A stretch of DNA of 64,000 nt from Sneathiella chinensis. Lineage in GTDB: Bacteria; Pseudomonadota; Alphaproteobacteria; Sneathiellales; Sneathiellaceae. The notes under the pieces were generated by a model, which saw nothing but the letters and a program-made list of their open reading frames with translations, made no database searches and had not been told where the DNA came from. This document shows positions 9,224 to 17,927 of the stretch, one piece after another. The stretch is taken from contig NZ_VNWN01000002.1 of assembly GCF_012720115.1 (NCBI RefSeq), forward strand, positions 1,116,001 to 1,180,000, read 5' to 3'. The stretch's first letter is position 1, and every line of letters begins with the position of its first letter. The position numbers were made by a program, and so were the translations under genes.

Positions 9224-10401
9224 TGTTGATGTCTGGCACTTCCAATGTCAAAGAAAACAATCAGGTTATGAATAGTCCTTATCGGGTGATGGTCGTTGAT
9301 GATTCCGCTGTAATTCGGGGGTTCTTGACGCGCTGGCTACAAAGTGAGCCGGATATCGAGGTTGTCGCCTCGGCCAGCAATGGCGTGTTCGCCCTTCGTG
9401 AATTTGACCGGACCCGGCCTGAAATTGTGGTTCTGGATATTGAGATGCCGGAAATGGACGGCATGACAGCCTTGCCGAAGCTGATTGAGATGGATCGCAA
9501 CGTCAAGGTGATCATGGCCTCGACCCTGACCCGCCGGAATGCGGATATCAGCATGAAGGCGCTGGCAAATGGTGCCGCCGACTATATCCCCAAGCCGGAA
9601 AGCACGCGGGAAGCCTCCACGCGGGAGACCTTCCAGAAGGATCTGGTTGCCAAGATCAAGGCGCTTGGTCTGGCCCGTCGCCGTCAGGGCGGAGGGTTCA
9701 GCACGGTCGCGCCGGCGCCGAAAGTGGCCCCCAGTCCGCAGGTTGCCGCCCCGCAGGTGCGCAAAACCGGCCTGTACCAGAAAGCGGAGATTGTCCTTCG
9801 GAAATCCCGACCGACCCTGATGCCGCAGGCGCTGGCAATCGGTTCGTCCACCGGCGGCCCGCAAGCCCTGTTCTCGGTTTTTGAAAAGTTGCGCGGACAT
9901 ATCAGTGTGCCGGTTTTTATTACCCAGCATATGCCCGCCACCTTCACCACGATCCTGAGTGAACATCTGACCAAGATTTACGGAAAGACCTGTGCCGAGG
10001 CAGTGGACGGTGAAAAGGTTGTGAATGATCGGGTTTATCTGGCCCCCGGAGATTTCCACATGACCGTGGAAAAGAAGGGTGGGGATGTTGTTTTGCGTCT
10101 GGACCAGAACCCGCCAGAGAATTTTTGCCGTCCGGCTGTGGACCCGATGTTGCGGAGTTTGCATGCCGTGTATGGCAGCCGTGTTTTGACCGTGATCCTG
10201 ACCGGAATGGGACATGATGGTCTGAAGGGGTGTGAGTTGATTGCAGAATCAGGCGGTTACCTGATTGGTCAGGATGAAGCCAGTAGTGTTGTATGGGGGA
10301 TGCCCGGTGCGGTTGCGACCGCCGGTCTTTGTAACTCGGTCCTGCCGCTTCAGGATATTCCGGCGGCAATTGAGAACGCCCTTAAAGGGAGGCCTTTATG
10401 A
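9223..10401 (+). CDS. cheB: Chemotaxis methylesterase/deamidase CheB
   Basis: Receiver-regulated protein-glutamate methylesterase (392 aa) that removes methyl groups from chemoreceptors. The receiver covers about residues 20-140 (VDDS, VLDIEMPEMDGM). After a Pro/Ala linker comes the CheB catalytic domain with the Ser-His-Asp triad in IGSSTGGPQA, ITQHMPATF and TGMGHDGLKG. The GTG at 9223 is preceded by GAGG six to seven bases upstream; ATG codons at 9229 and 9268 are possible alternatives. The stop overlaps cheR by 4 bp. Confidence 0.93.
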   Translation: MLMSGTSNVKENNQVMNSPYRVMVVDDSAVIRGFLTRWLQSEPDIEVVASASNGVFALREFDRTRPEIVVLDIEMPEMDGMTALPKLIEMDRNVKVIMASTLTRRNADISMKALANGAADYIPKPESTREASTRETFQKDLVAKIKALGLARRRQGGGFSTVAPAPKVAPSPQVAAPQVRKTGLYQKAEIVLRKSRPTLMPQALAIGSSTGGPQALFSVFEKLRGHISVPVFITQHMPATFTTILSEHLTKIYGKTCAEAVDGEKVVNDRVYLAPGDFHMTVEKKGGDVVLRLDQNPPENFCRPAVDPMLRSLHAVYGSRVLTVILTGMGHDGLKGCELIAESGGYLIGQDEASSVVWGMPGAVATAGLCNSVLPLQDIPAAIENALKGRPL

Positions 10402-11234
10402 ACAGTCAGGACTTCCAACTTCTTAGCAGTATCGTCCGTGATCGGTCAGGTTTGGTCCTGACCGAGGAAAAGGTCTATTTGCTGGAAAGCCGTCTCACGC
10501 CGTTGGCCCGGCAGCGGGGAATGAACAATCTTGAGGATCTCGCCAACGAGCTGCGCCGCAGCAATGATGAGCGTCTGAAAGAAGAAATCACCGAAGCCAT
10601 GACGACCAATGAGACGTTCTTCTTCAGGGATACAAAGCCGTTTGATATCTTCCGCGAACATGTCTTGCCGCGCCTTCTGGAAGCCCGGAGCACCCGCAAG
10701 ACGCTGCGGATCTGGAATGCCGCCTGTTCGACCGGGCAGGAGCCATACTCGGTCGCCATGCTCCTGAAAGAGGAAGCGGCCAGAATGGCCGGATGGCGCG
10801 TCGAGATACTGGCGACAGATATTTCAAACGAGGTGCTGGAGAAGGCCAAGGCGGGCCTCTATTCCCAGTTCGAGGTTCAGCGCGGCTTGCCGATCCAGTT
10901 GCTGATGAAGTATTTCCAGCAGGTCGGTGAAATGTGGCAGATCGACAGCTCAATCCGGGCGATGGTCAAATTCCAGAAAAAGAACCTTCTGGAAGACCTG
11001 ACCCATCTTGGCACGTTCGATATTGTTTTCTGCCGGAATGTGCTGATCTATTTCGATCATGAGATGAAAGCGCGGGTGCTGAACCAGATCAACAAGGTGA
11101 TGGCCGATGATGGCGCCCTGTTCCTTGGCGGTGCGGAAACCGTTCTTGGTATTTGTGATGCCTTGAAACCGGTGCAGGGCCTGAAGGGGGTTTATACCTC
11201 GGCCGCAGGCGGGATGATCGCGGCTGCCAGCTGA
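10398..11234 (+). CDS. cheR: Chemotaxis protein methyltransferase CheR
   Basis: S-adenosylmethionine-dependent methyltransferase acting on receptor glutamates, opposing CheB. At 278 aa it has normal length: an N-terminal helical domain, then the Rossmann domain with the SAM motif AACSTGQEPYS and the conserved FCRNVLIYFD. No C-terminal TPR extension is seen. Last gene of the che operon; a strong hairpin follows. No chemoreceptor gene is in the window, so the receptors served lie elsewhere. Confidence 0.95.
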   Translation: MNSQDFQLLSSIVRDRSGLVLTEEKVYLLESRLTPLARQRGMNNLEDLANELRRSNDERLKEEITEAMTTNETFFFRDTKPFDIFREHVLPRLLEARSTRKTLRIWNAACSTGQEPYSVAMLLKEEAARMAGWRVEILATDISNEVLEKAKAGLYSQFEVQRGLPIQLLMKYFQQVGEMWQIDSSIRAMVKFQKKNLLEDLTHLGTFDIVFCRNVLIYFDHEMKARVLNQINKVMADDGALFLGGAETVLGICDALKPVQGLKGVYTSAAGGMIAAAS

Positions 11235-11260
11235 CCCCGTTCCAGAACGCAACAGACACA

Positions 11261-11298
11261 AAAAAACGGAAGGACGCTGAAAGGCCCTTCCGTTTTTT
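11261..11298. terminator. Bidirectional intrinsic terminator between cheR and ctrA
   Basis: A perfect 13-bp stem (AAAAAACGGAAGG at 11261-11273 with its complement at 11286-11298) around a 12-base loop. It has an A run on one side and a T run on the other, so it can end both the che operon and the convergent ctrA transcript. Confidence 0.9.
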
Positions 11299-11328
11299 TA
11301 TTCTGTATCTGGCGCCCCGTTGTGCGGA

Positions 11329-12030
11329 TTAGCTGGCCCGGGCGCGTTTCGCTTCTTCCGGGTCGCGCAGGACATAGCCGCGTCCCCAGACAGTTTCGAT
11401 ATAGTTGTCGCCCTTTGTCGCAGAGGCCAGCTTCTTGCGCAGCTTACAGACAAACACGTCGATGATTTTCAGTTCCGGCTCGTCCATGCCACCATACAGG
11501 TGGTTCAGGAACATTTCCTTGGTCAGGGTGGTTCCCTTGCGCAAGGACAGCAGTTCCAGCATGCCGTATTCCTTGCCGGTCAGGTGCAGGCGCTGGCCAT
11601 TTACCTCGACTGATTTTGAATCCAGGTTGACCGTCAGCTTTCCCGTGGTGATTGTGGATTGGGCGTGCCCCTTGGAACGCCGGACAATCGCATGGATGCG
11701 GGCCACAAGTTCGTCCTTGTTGAACGGCTTTGTCAGATAGTCGTCGGCCCCGAATCCCAGCCCCTTGACCTTGTCATCCGGTTCGGACATGCCCGACAGG
11801 ATCAGGATCGGCGTTGACACTTTGGCATTTCTCAGTTTCTTGAGAACATCATATCCGGACATGTCGGGAAGCCCGAGGTCAAGAATGATGATGTCGTAAT
11901 CATATAGCTTGCCAAGATCCACGCCCTCTTCGCCGAGGTCGGTGGAATAAACATTAAGCCCCTCGGCATTCAGCATCAATTCGATGCCCCGAGCCATCGA
12001 GCTATCGTCTTCGATCAATAACACTCGCAT
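11329..12030 (-). CDS. ctrA: Cell-cycle/flagellar master response regulator CtrA
   Basis: OmpR-family regulator of 233 aa. The receiver has Asp8/Asp9 and the phosphoacceptor Asp51 ([20 protein letters not shown]); the C-terminal winged-helix domain contains [17 protein letters not shown] and [16 protein letters not shown], which are diagnostic of CtrA. In Caulobacter it controls cell cycle, flagellar and chemotaxis genes; in many other alphaproteobacteria mainly motility. The end -RAS is close to the Ala-Ala degron of Caulobacter CtrA but not identical. A very good ribosome site (AGGAGG, nine bases before ATG) supports the start. ctrA is divergent from fliI, with CtrA-like half-sites in the gap. 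ChpT (4.7 kb) and SciP (26.4 kb) are encoded nearby. Confidence 0.96.
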   Translation of the reverse strand: MRVLLIEDDSSMARGIELMLNAEGLNVYSTDLGEEGVDLGKLYDYDIIILDLGLPDMSGYDVLKKLRNAKVSTPILILSGMSEPDDKVKGLGFGADDYLTKPFNKDELVARIHAIVRRSKGHAQSTITTGKLTVNLDSKSVEVNGQRLHLTGKEYGMLELLSLRKGTTLTKEMFLNHLYGGMDEPELKIIDVFVCKLRKKLASATKGDNYIETVWGRGYVLRDPEEAKRARAS

Positions 12031-12137
12031 AGCGGTTGACCTCCTGTGAGCACGTATTCTTAATATTTTAGCTTAACATATCGTAAATGCCCAACCTAAA
12101 AAATTAACTAATTTAAAAACAAGTCCTTTTCACAGCC

Positions 12138-12153
12138 TTTACCAAACTTTAAA
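12138..12153. promoter_or_regulatory. Candidate CtrA half-site pair in the ctrA/fliI divergent gap
   Basis: TTTA, seven bases, TTAA: one mismatch from TTAA-N7-TTAA. The surrounding 14-mer TTTACYAAACTTTA also occurs 5' of cheA at 5413-5426. Further TTAA clusters at 12062-12120 have non-standard spacing. Could serve fliI, ctrA autoregulation, or both. Confidence 0.4.
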
Positions 12154-12215
12154 GGATGTGTGGCAGATTGGTTAAAATGCAGGAACTACGGTATTTTGGT
12201 TGAACGGAGCATCGG

Positions 12216-13559
12216 GTGCTAAGTGTCATTTCCGAGATAAACAGGGTCACTCCGCATCAATATTACGGGCGTGTTGTCACCATTCAGGGCCTGTTGGTCG
12301 AGGTCGGCGGCATTCAGCGTCATCTCAGTATTGGCAGTCGGGTCGAACTTCTGGCAAGAGGCGGGAAGAATGTTACCTGCGAGGTGGTCGGGTTCAGCAA
12401 TGACCGGGCCCTGCTGATGCCGTTCGGCTCTCTTGAGGGGGTGGGAATGGGCTGCAAGGCGCTGGTCGCTGAACAGGACCCGGTTATCTATCCCGATCCA
12501 AGCTGGCTGGGCCGTGTGGTCAACGCCATGGGAGAGCCCATCGACGGCGGACCGCCGCTTCGTAAGGGAAGCACACCTGTACCGCTCAAGAATATGGCAC
12601 CGCCCGCCCACTCGCGGCAGCGGGTTGGTCAGAAAATCGACCTTGGCGTGCGGACCCTGAACAGTTTCGTGACCTGTTGCCGGGGCCAGCGGATGGGGAT
12701 TTTTGCCGGCTCCGGTGTCGGCAAGTCGGTTCTTTTATCCATGCTGGCCCGCAATACCGAGGCTGATGTCAACGTCATCGGCCTGATCGGGGAACGGGGC
12801 CGCGAGGTTCAGGAATTTCTGGAAGACGATCTGGGGCCTGAAGGGCTGGCCCGCAGTATCGTGGTGGTGGCCACCTCGGACGAGCCGGCCCTGATGCGGC
12901 GCCAGGCCGCCTATCTGACCCTTGCGCTATCGGAATATTTCCGGGATGAAGAAAAGGATGTCCTTTGCCTGATGGACAGCGTTACCCGCTTCGCCATGGC
13001 CCAGCGGGATGTGGGGCTGTCCGGCGGGGAGCCTCCCGCCAGCAAGGGATATACCCCGACCGTGTTCAGTGAATTACCAAAATTGCTGGAGCGGGCCGGG
13101 CCGGGAACCGGGCGGGGCAGCATCACCGGACTGTTTACGGTGCTGGTGGAAGGGGATGACCATAACGAGCCTGTGGCGGATGCGGTGCGCGGTATTCTGG
13201 ATGGTCATATCGTCATGGAACGGCGCATTGCCGAACGGGGCCGCTATCCGGCGATCAATGTGCTGAAATCGGTTTCCCGAACCATGCCCGGCTGCAATAC
13301 CGAGGAAGAGAACCAGATCATCTCGGTCGCCAAACAGCTTCTGTCCACCTATGAGGATATGGCGGAAATGATCCGGCTAGGGGCCTATCGGGTTGGAACG
13401 GACCCGCAGGTGGATGCCGCGATTTTCTATTCGCCCATGCTGGAGCAGTTCATGACCCAGCGAAAGAATGAAAGTACCTCCCTTGAGGAATGTTATGCGG
13501 AACTGGCCCGTATTCTGAACACGGAACCGCAGATGGAAACGGGACCCGAAGCCGGTTGA
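12216..13559 (+). CDS. fliI: Flagellar export ATPase FliI
   Basis: F1-beta-like ATPase of the flagellar type III export apparatus, cytoplasmic side of the basal body. 447 aa. Walker A is GSGVGKS at residues 165-171, followed by [20 protein letters not shown], which identifies FliI/type III ATPases. Starts with GTG at 12216, preceded by GGAG at 12206-12209; no better ATG covers the N-terminal beta-barrel domain. fliJ follows after 25 bp. It is separate from the fliF operon that encodes its partner FliH. Confidence 0.95.
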   Translation: MLSVISEINRVTPHQYYGRVVTIQGLLVEVGGIQRHLSIGSRVELLARGGKNVTCEVVGFSNDRALLMPFGSLEGVGMGCKALVAEQDPVIYPDPSWLGRVVNAMGEPIDGGPPLRKGSTPVPLKNMAPPAHSRQRVGQKIDLGVRTLNSFVTCCRGQRMGIFAGSGVGKSVLLSMLARNTEADVNVIGLIGERGREVQEFLEDDLGPEGLARSIVVVATSDEPALMRRQAAYLTLALSEYFRDEEKDVLCLMDSVTRFAMAQRDVGLSGGEPPASKGYTPTVFSELPKLLERAGPGTGRGSITGLFTVLVEGDDHNEPVADAVRGILDGHIVMERRIAERGRYPAINVLKSVSRTMPGCNTEEENQIISVAKQLLSTYEDMAEMIRLGAYRVGTDPQVDAAIFYSPMLEQFMTQRKNESTSLEECYAELARILNTEPQMETGPEAG

Positions 13560-13584
13560 TGGCTAGGGGCGCGGAGACAGGCCG

Positions 13585-14001
13585 ATGAAATCCTTGAAAA
13601 ACCTTATCCGGGTGCAGCAGTGGAAGCTGGATGAAAAGCGCCGGGTCGTGAGCGACATGGAGGGTCTTCTGGAGGGGTTTCGTGCCGAGATCACCCGTCT
13701 GGATGAGGAACGACTTCGGGAGCAGGAAATCGCCGTGCAAGACCCCATATTGGGGGCATCCTTTGGCGCCTATGCGACGGCGGCCCGGACACGGCGGGAA
13801 AATCTGCTCTCCAGTATTGCGGAAAGTGAACGGCAACTGGTCACGGCCCGCGAGGAACTGGCAGAACTTTTCCAGGAATTGAAGCGGTATGAAATCACCG
13901 AGGAAACACGCCTGACCCAGTTAAAACAGAGCCGGGACAAGATGATGCAGGAAGAAATGGATGAGCTGTCCATCGAACTGCACCGGCGCAAAAACCGTTA
14001 G
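13585..14001 (+). CDS. fliJ: Flagellar export chaperone/stalk protein FliJ
   Basis: 138 aa, almost entirely predicted coiled coil with many Glu, Arg, Lys and Leu, and no globular domain. This composition, length and position directly after fliI are typical of FliJ, which sits as a stalk in the FliI hexamer and links it to FlhA. Sequence conservation in the family is low, so the call rests mainly on context. Its 3' end faces the convergent FliK-like gene 15 bp away. Confidence 0.85.
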   Translation: MKSLKNLIRVQQWKLDEKRRVVSDMEGLLEGFRAEITRLDEERLREQEIAVQDPILGASFGAYATAARTRRENLLSSIAESERQLVTAREELAELFQELKRYEITEETRLTQLKQSRDKMMQEEMDELSIELHRRKNR

Positions 14002-14016
14002 TGGCGGGTTGACCCT

Positions 14017-15861
14017 CTAGACATCGATCTTTTTATGCTGGGTGTCTTCCCATTCTTCCAGCGGGTGAACGGGGAAGGGAACCGTTTGTCGGAAGGTCAG
14101 GGTGCCCGCAATACCGGTGATTTCCAGATTTTCCGTGAAAATGCCCTGTATTTTCTTTTGAACGGCATCGTCCACGGGGGCTTGCGATCGGACGGCGAGG
14201 TCGAAACGGGCCTTCTTGAACAGGCCGTCCAACTGGATGGGGCCGGTTCGGGACAGGTCCAGTTCGATAACGAACCGGGTGGCGGCTTCTTCCTTGTCTT
14301 TGCCGCTTCCGCTGCGATGGCGATAGAACATCCGCAGTTGTTGCAGGGCTTCACCATCATAGAAGGGGAAGGGAAGCAGCTTCCAGTCCTGTCCTCCGGG
14401 ATCGGCCGCCAGCCTTGAAAGAGAGGTAAAGTCGTCACTCAGGGCCTGAAGGAGATCGCGCCGGCCTGCGGTCTCAAGGGCTTGCCGCGCATCCTGCCCC
14501 AGCCATTTTTCCATATTCCCGCCGTTCAGGGCGGAAATGAAGAACAGCAGGCTGCTGCTCAGGTTGGTATTGGCCGAGGGAATCCGGGTGTTGAGAATAT
14601 CTTTTGCCAGCGCGGGGTTGTGAGAAGCTAACTCGTTCAGGCTGTTTCGCAGGTTTTCCCACTCGGTCAGGATGGGCAGGTGCGGGGTTTTGAAGATGCT
14701 GGAAATATCCGGGTTCCGCGACAAGGGGAACGGGAAGTCTGCCTCTGGCACTGCAAGGAATACCGTACTGCCGACAGGGACTGAAGACGGGGCGGTAAAG
14801 CTGAGGGTGCCAAGCCCGTTGGTCTGGACAAAAATCTGAACTTTGCCGGTCGCCCCTGCAACCGCACCGGAGGCCCCCGACGTGCCGATCACGGTGCCGG
14901 AAAAGACCGGGGCATTCGGGTGGGTGGAGGGTGCCGAATTTTGGGCCGAGACAATAACGGACAGTGCCGCCCCCTGAGACAGGTTGAACGGGCCGCTGGC
15001 CGTTTGCAAGGGGCTGTTCAGGGCAGGTTGGCGAATGGTTGCCCGCACCAGCAGGGGCGGATTCAGGGGCGCCCCGTCAGGCGTGGTCAGGCTGGCGGCA
15101 CCGGTCATACCGGGGGGAATGCCGCCGGTGGGCAGGGGCGGGCGGCTCGAAGGCGGTGTCGTATGGGCATAGGCGGCCGCCCCTTGCGATTGCGACGGGG
15201 CGCGGCCCACCAATCCGTTCATGTCTCCGATTTGGGGCGGTGTGGTGATCTTGGGACCGGTCAGCGGGAATGGGGCCGCGGAAGCCGTATTTCCCGGTGA
15301 GGGGGCCGAGGGAAAAGGCGGCAACGGGCTGGACGGGGCGGGGGGTGTTGCCCCCTCCCGCTTGGTGAGGGCGGTTGCCAGAGATTGCATGTCTGGCAAG
15401 GGTTGGGACAGGGCGGGTTTCCCGTGCAGGCCATAAGGGTCCCCCTGCTGCGGATGGGACGGAAGTGTGGGCAGAAGCCGGACGGTTGGCGGTGAGGCCA
15501 GCTTTTCACCGTTCAGGGCGACAATACGGGCCAGAATGATATCTTCGGTGGCATCCACTTCAAGAACCACATGGCTTCCCACGGGAATGCTGCTGTGGGA
15601 TGACATTCGGAAATTTCCGATTTCCGTATGCAGGATGGTATCGCCGCCGGTTGCCTTGGCGGTGACAATGGCAGCAAGAGAGCCGCCTTGGGACAGGGAA
15701 GATACGGTACTGGCTTGCGGGACAGCCGAACCCGTCTGCCCCCCCGTAGGTGAGGCCGGGCTGACGGGCGAAACCTGTTGCTGCTGGCCGGACTGGGCCG
15801 TCTTTACAGTATCAACCGGAGTTGACGGAGGTCCTCCCGATGTTGAACGTATCCCACTCAT
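14017..15861 (-). CDS. FliK-like (hook-length control-like) protein, Pro/Ala-rich
   Basis: 614 aa. Residues 1-55 and about 150-280 are low-complexity Pro/Ser/Gly/Gln-rich. Small beta-rich segments occur near 60-110 (VGSHVVLEVDATEDIILARI) and 320-390 (VPVGSTVFLAV). The C-terminal about 130 residues (VIELDLSRTGPIQLDGLF onward) resemble the Flg_hook domain of FliK: a beta-sheet surface describing the effect on one subunit, then a helical segment. It ends the minus-strand flagellar operon, 15 bp after flhG. A canonical FliK is encoded at 28940-30505, so this is a second, divergent family member. Its role could be in secretion switching or it may be unrelated to ruler function. The domain similarity is my reading, not a search result. 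Confidence 0.6.
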   Translation of the reverse strand: MSGIRSTSGGPPSTPVDTVKTAQSGQQQQVSPVSPASPTGGQTGSAVPQASTVSSLSQGGSLAAIVTAKATGGDTILHTEIGNFRMSSHSSIPVGSHVVLEVDATEDIILARIVALNGEKLASPPTVRLLPTLPSHPQQGDPYGLHGKPALSQPLPDMQSLATALTKREGATPPAPSSPLPPFPSAPSPGNTASAAPFPLTGPKITTPPQIGDMNGLVGRAPSQSQGAAAYAHTTPPSSRPPLPTGGIPPGMTGAASLTTPDGAPLNPPLLVRATIRQPALNSPLQTASGPFNLSQGAALSVIVSAQNSAPSTHPNAPVFSGTVIGTSGASGAVAGATGKVQIFVQTNGLGTLSFTAPSSVPVGSTVFLAVPEADFPFPLSRNPDISSIFKTPHLPILTEWENLRNSLNELASHNPALAKDILNTRIPSANTNLSSSLLFFISALNGGNMEKWLGQDARQALETAGRRDLLQALSDDFTSLSRLAADPGGQDWKLLPFPFYDGEALQQLRMFYRHRSGSGKDKEEAATRFVIELDLSRTGPIQLDGLFKKARFDLAVRSQAPVDDAVQKKIQGIFTENLEITGIAGTLTFRQTVPFPVHPLEEWEDTQHKKIDV

Positions 15862-15876
15862 TCTGTCTTACCGCTG

Positions 15877-16686
15877 TCATGCGGGTCCCCGAATTAACTG
15901 GGCGGCCACATCTTCGATATCTGCGGCGGCGGTGCTGGCAGGGTACCGGTTGAGAAGGCCGGTCTGGGACCGGATCGCCCCACCGACACGCTCGTCCAGA
16001 TGAACAATGCCCGCCAGAGCCGGTTCCAGTTTGAGGAAATTCCGGCATGCCGTCAGCAGCGTTTCATACACTTTCTGGCCATCCTTGCGGGACTTTACCA
16101 TATTCACGAGAATTCGTGTATCCGCATTCGGCTGCCGCTGGCTGGTGACCTTGATAAAGGCGTAGGCGTCCGTCAGCGAGGTCGGCTCCCCATTGGTGAC
16201 CACAAGTTTGGGACCGGCCGCGGCAGACAGGGTTTGCACCACGCCGTCAATGCCCGCCCCAAGGTCGAGGATGACATAGTCATAAACGCGACCCAGCTTG
16301 ACAAGGTCCTGATGGATCTGGCGGAGTTGCTCCCCGCCGAGATTGCCGAGGGACCCGGAGCCGGAGCGTCCGGCAATGATGTCGAAACCACCCGCCTCGT
16401 AGCGGAAGGCCACATCCGCCAGTTTCTTTTCCCCGGAAATAACCGAGGCAAGATCCATGTCCGGCATCAGGCCCAGTTGAATATCCACATTGGCAAGGCC
16501 GACGTCACCATCGAACAGCAAGACCTTCTTGCCGGCATTTGCCAGCGCGTGACTGAGGCTGGTGGCGAGAACGGTTTTCCCGACGCCTCCTTTTCCTGAG
16601 GCAATGGTGATTACATTTTTACCGGCAGGCGCTGATGCAGGGTGGCTAGCGGGCCGATTCCGTAAGGGGCTTTCTGTCTCTGTCAT
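15877..16686 (-). CDS. flhG: MinD-like ATPase FlhG (FleN/YlxH)
   Basis: ParA/MinD-family ATPase (269 aa) that controls flagellar number with FlhF. The deviant Walker A motif is SGKGGVGKT near residues 30-38, followed by FDGDVGLANVDIQLGL and VILDLGAG. A disordered, Pro/Ala-rich stretch of about 20 residues precedes the ATPase domain. Its ATG overlaps the flhF stop by 4 bp, so the pair is translationally coupled. The polar, single-flagellum pattern usually linked to flhF-flhG is inference. Confidence 0.93.
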   Translation of the reverse strand: MTETESPLRNRPASHPASAPAGKNVITIASGKGGVGKTVLATSLSHALANAGKKVLLFDGDVGLANVDIQLGLMPDMDLASVISGEKKLADVAFRYEAGGFDIIAGRSGSGSLGNLGGEQLRQIHQDLVKLGRVYDYVILDLGAGIDGVVQTLSAAAGPKLVVTNGEPTSLTDAYAFIKVTSQRQPNADTRILVNMVKSRKDGQKVYETLLTACRNFLKLEPALAGIVHLDERVGGAIRSQTGLLNRYPASTAAADIEDVAAQLIRGPA

Positions 16687-17918
16687 CTTTTTGCCTTGTC
16701 AAATTCATTGCCGATGTCGGAAAGCGTGGGGTCGCGCAGGATGAGCCGGGCAAGGTTCACCGGGTTGATGGTATGCAGTCCCGTTGCCACAGAGGAGGAT
16801 ACGCTGGCATAGGAAAAGCTGAGGTTCGCATTGTCGGCCGCCGTGAAAATGCCGCCATAGCGCCGGGTTGTGTCCAACCGGGTGACCAGCAGCCTGCGGG
16901 CCCCGATGGTGGCAAATTTTTCCGCGGTGTCGCTCATTTCCGCGCTGTCTGTTCCGGCGGCAAGCACGGCGATAATTTCTGCACGGGCCGCAAGGATATA
17001 GCGGGCCAGATCCTTGATTTCATTCTGGTCGTAGGAATTGATCCCGCCTGTATCTATCAGGATATGGGACCCATCCTTCATTTCGGACCGGGAAATGATA
17101 TCGGCCAGATTGTCCGGGTTTTCCGCAATCCACAATTTCAGGCCCAGAATATCCGTAAAGGATTTCAACTGGGCGATGGCGCCGGCCTTGCTGGTGTCGG
17201 TCGAGATCACATGAACCTTGCGGTCCGACATTCTGGCCGAGGCTGCCATCTTGGCGATGGTCATGGTTTTGCCGACACCGGGCGGGCCGACCAGCATCAG
17301 CGGCGTGTTGCGCCGTGAAAAGCTGGGGGAATAATTGAAATGCTTATCAAGGGACGCGGCCAGCGCCATGGTGGGATCATCCGTATCCACGGACAGGGCC
17401 GTCCGGCAGATACGCTCTGCCAGCAAGGTGGGAATGCCGTGATAGGCCATGGCCTGAACCAGCAGGTCCATTTTCGGCGTAACGCGGATTTCCTCTTGCG
17501 GGGCGGTCTTGGTCGGTGCGGGCTTTGCGGGTTTGGGTTGGGACCCGTTGGCCTGTCCGTTCATTTTCCCGGTGACGGGGGACGCCGTCCCGGCAGCGTT
17601 GCCGAAATTGGGGCGGCTTTCCTTGCGGAGGATGCGGGGCGCTGCCGCCTGTGACACCTGTGCCGTCGGTTTGGGGGCGACGCGGGCCGATGGCTCTTTC
17701 CAGTCGCTGTCCCATTCATTGGCCCAATCCCGGGCCCAGTCATCCTCGGTCAGGGTGACGCGGGGGGCTTCCTCTTTCTGTTCGAGGGCCGCCGTGATTT
17801 GGGCTTCGCCGGAGGGCAGGTTCTGCGTGGACAGGATAATGGCATCGTCGCCAAGTTCAAGGCGGACCATGTTCATGGCTTCCGAGACGGATCGGGCGGT
17901 GAAGGATTTTATACGCAT
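16683..17918 (-). CDS. flhF: Flagellar SRP-type GTPase FlhF
   Basis: SRP-family GTPase (411 aa) that places the flagellum. The N-terminal B domain opens MRIKSFTARSVSEAMNMVRLELGDDAIILS, typical of FlhF. A Pro/Lys-rich linker runs about 70-150. The NG domain has the P-loop GPPGVGKT, STDTSKAGAIAQLKSF (G2/I-box), DTGG and a TRLD-type G4. It lies between flhA (9 bp upstream) and flhG (overlap). Confidence 0.95.
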   Translation of the reverse strand: MRIKSFTARSVSEAMNMVRLELGDDAIILSTQNLPSGEAQITAALEQKEEAPRVTLTEDDWARDWANEWDSDWKEPSARVAPKPTAQVSQAAAPRILRKESRPNFGNAAGTASPVTGKMNGQANGSQPKPAKPAPTKTAPQEEIRVTPKMDLLVQAMAYHGIPTLLAERICRTALSVDTDDPTMALAASLDKHFNYSPSFSRRNTPLMLVGPPGVGKTMTIAKMAASARMSDRKVHVISTDTSKAGAIAQLKSFTDILGLKLWIAENPDNLADIISRSEMKDGSHILIDTGGINSYDQNEIKDLARYILAARAEIIAVLAAGTDSAEMSDTAEKFATIGARRLLVTRLDTTRRYGGIFTAADNANLSFSYASVSSSVATGLHTINPVNLARLILRDPTLSDIGNEFDKAKR

Positions 17919-17927
17919 CTATTCACC

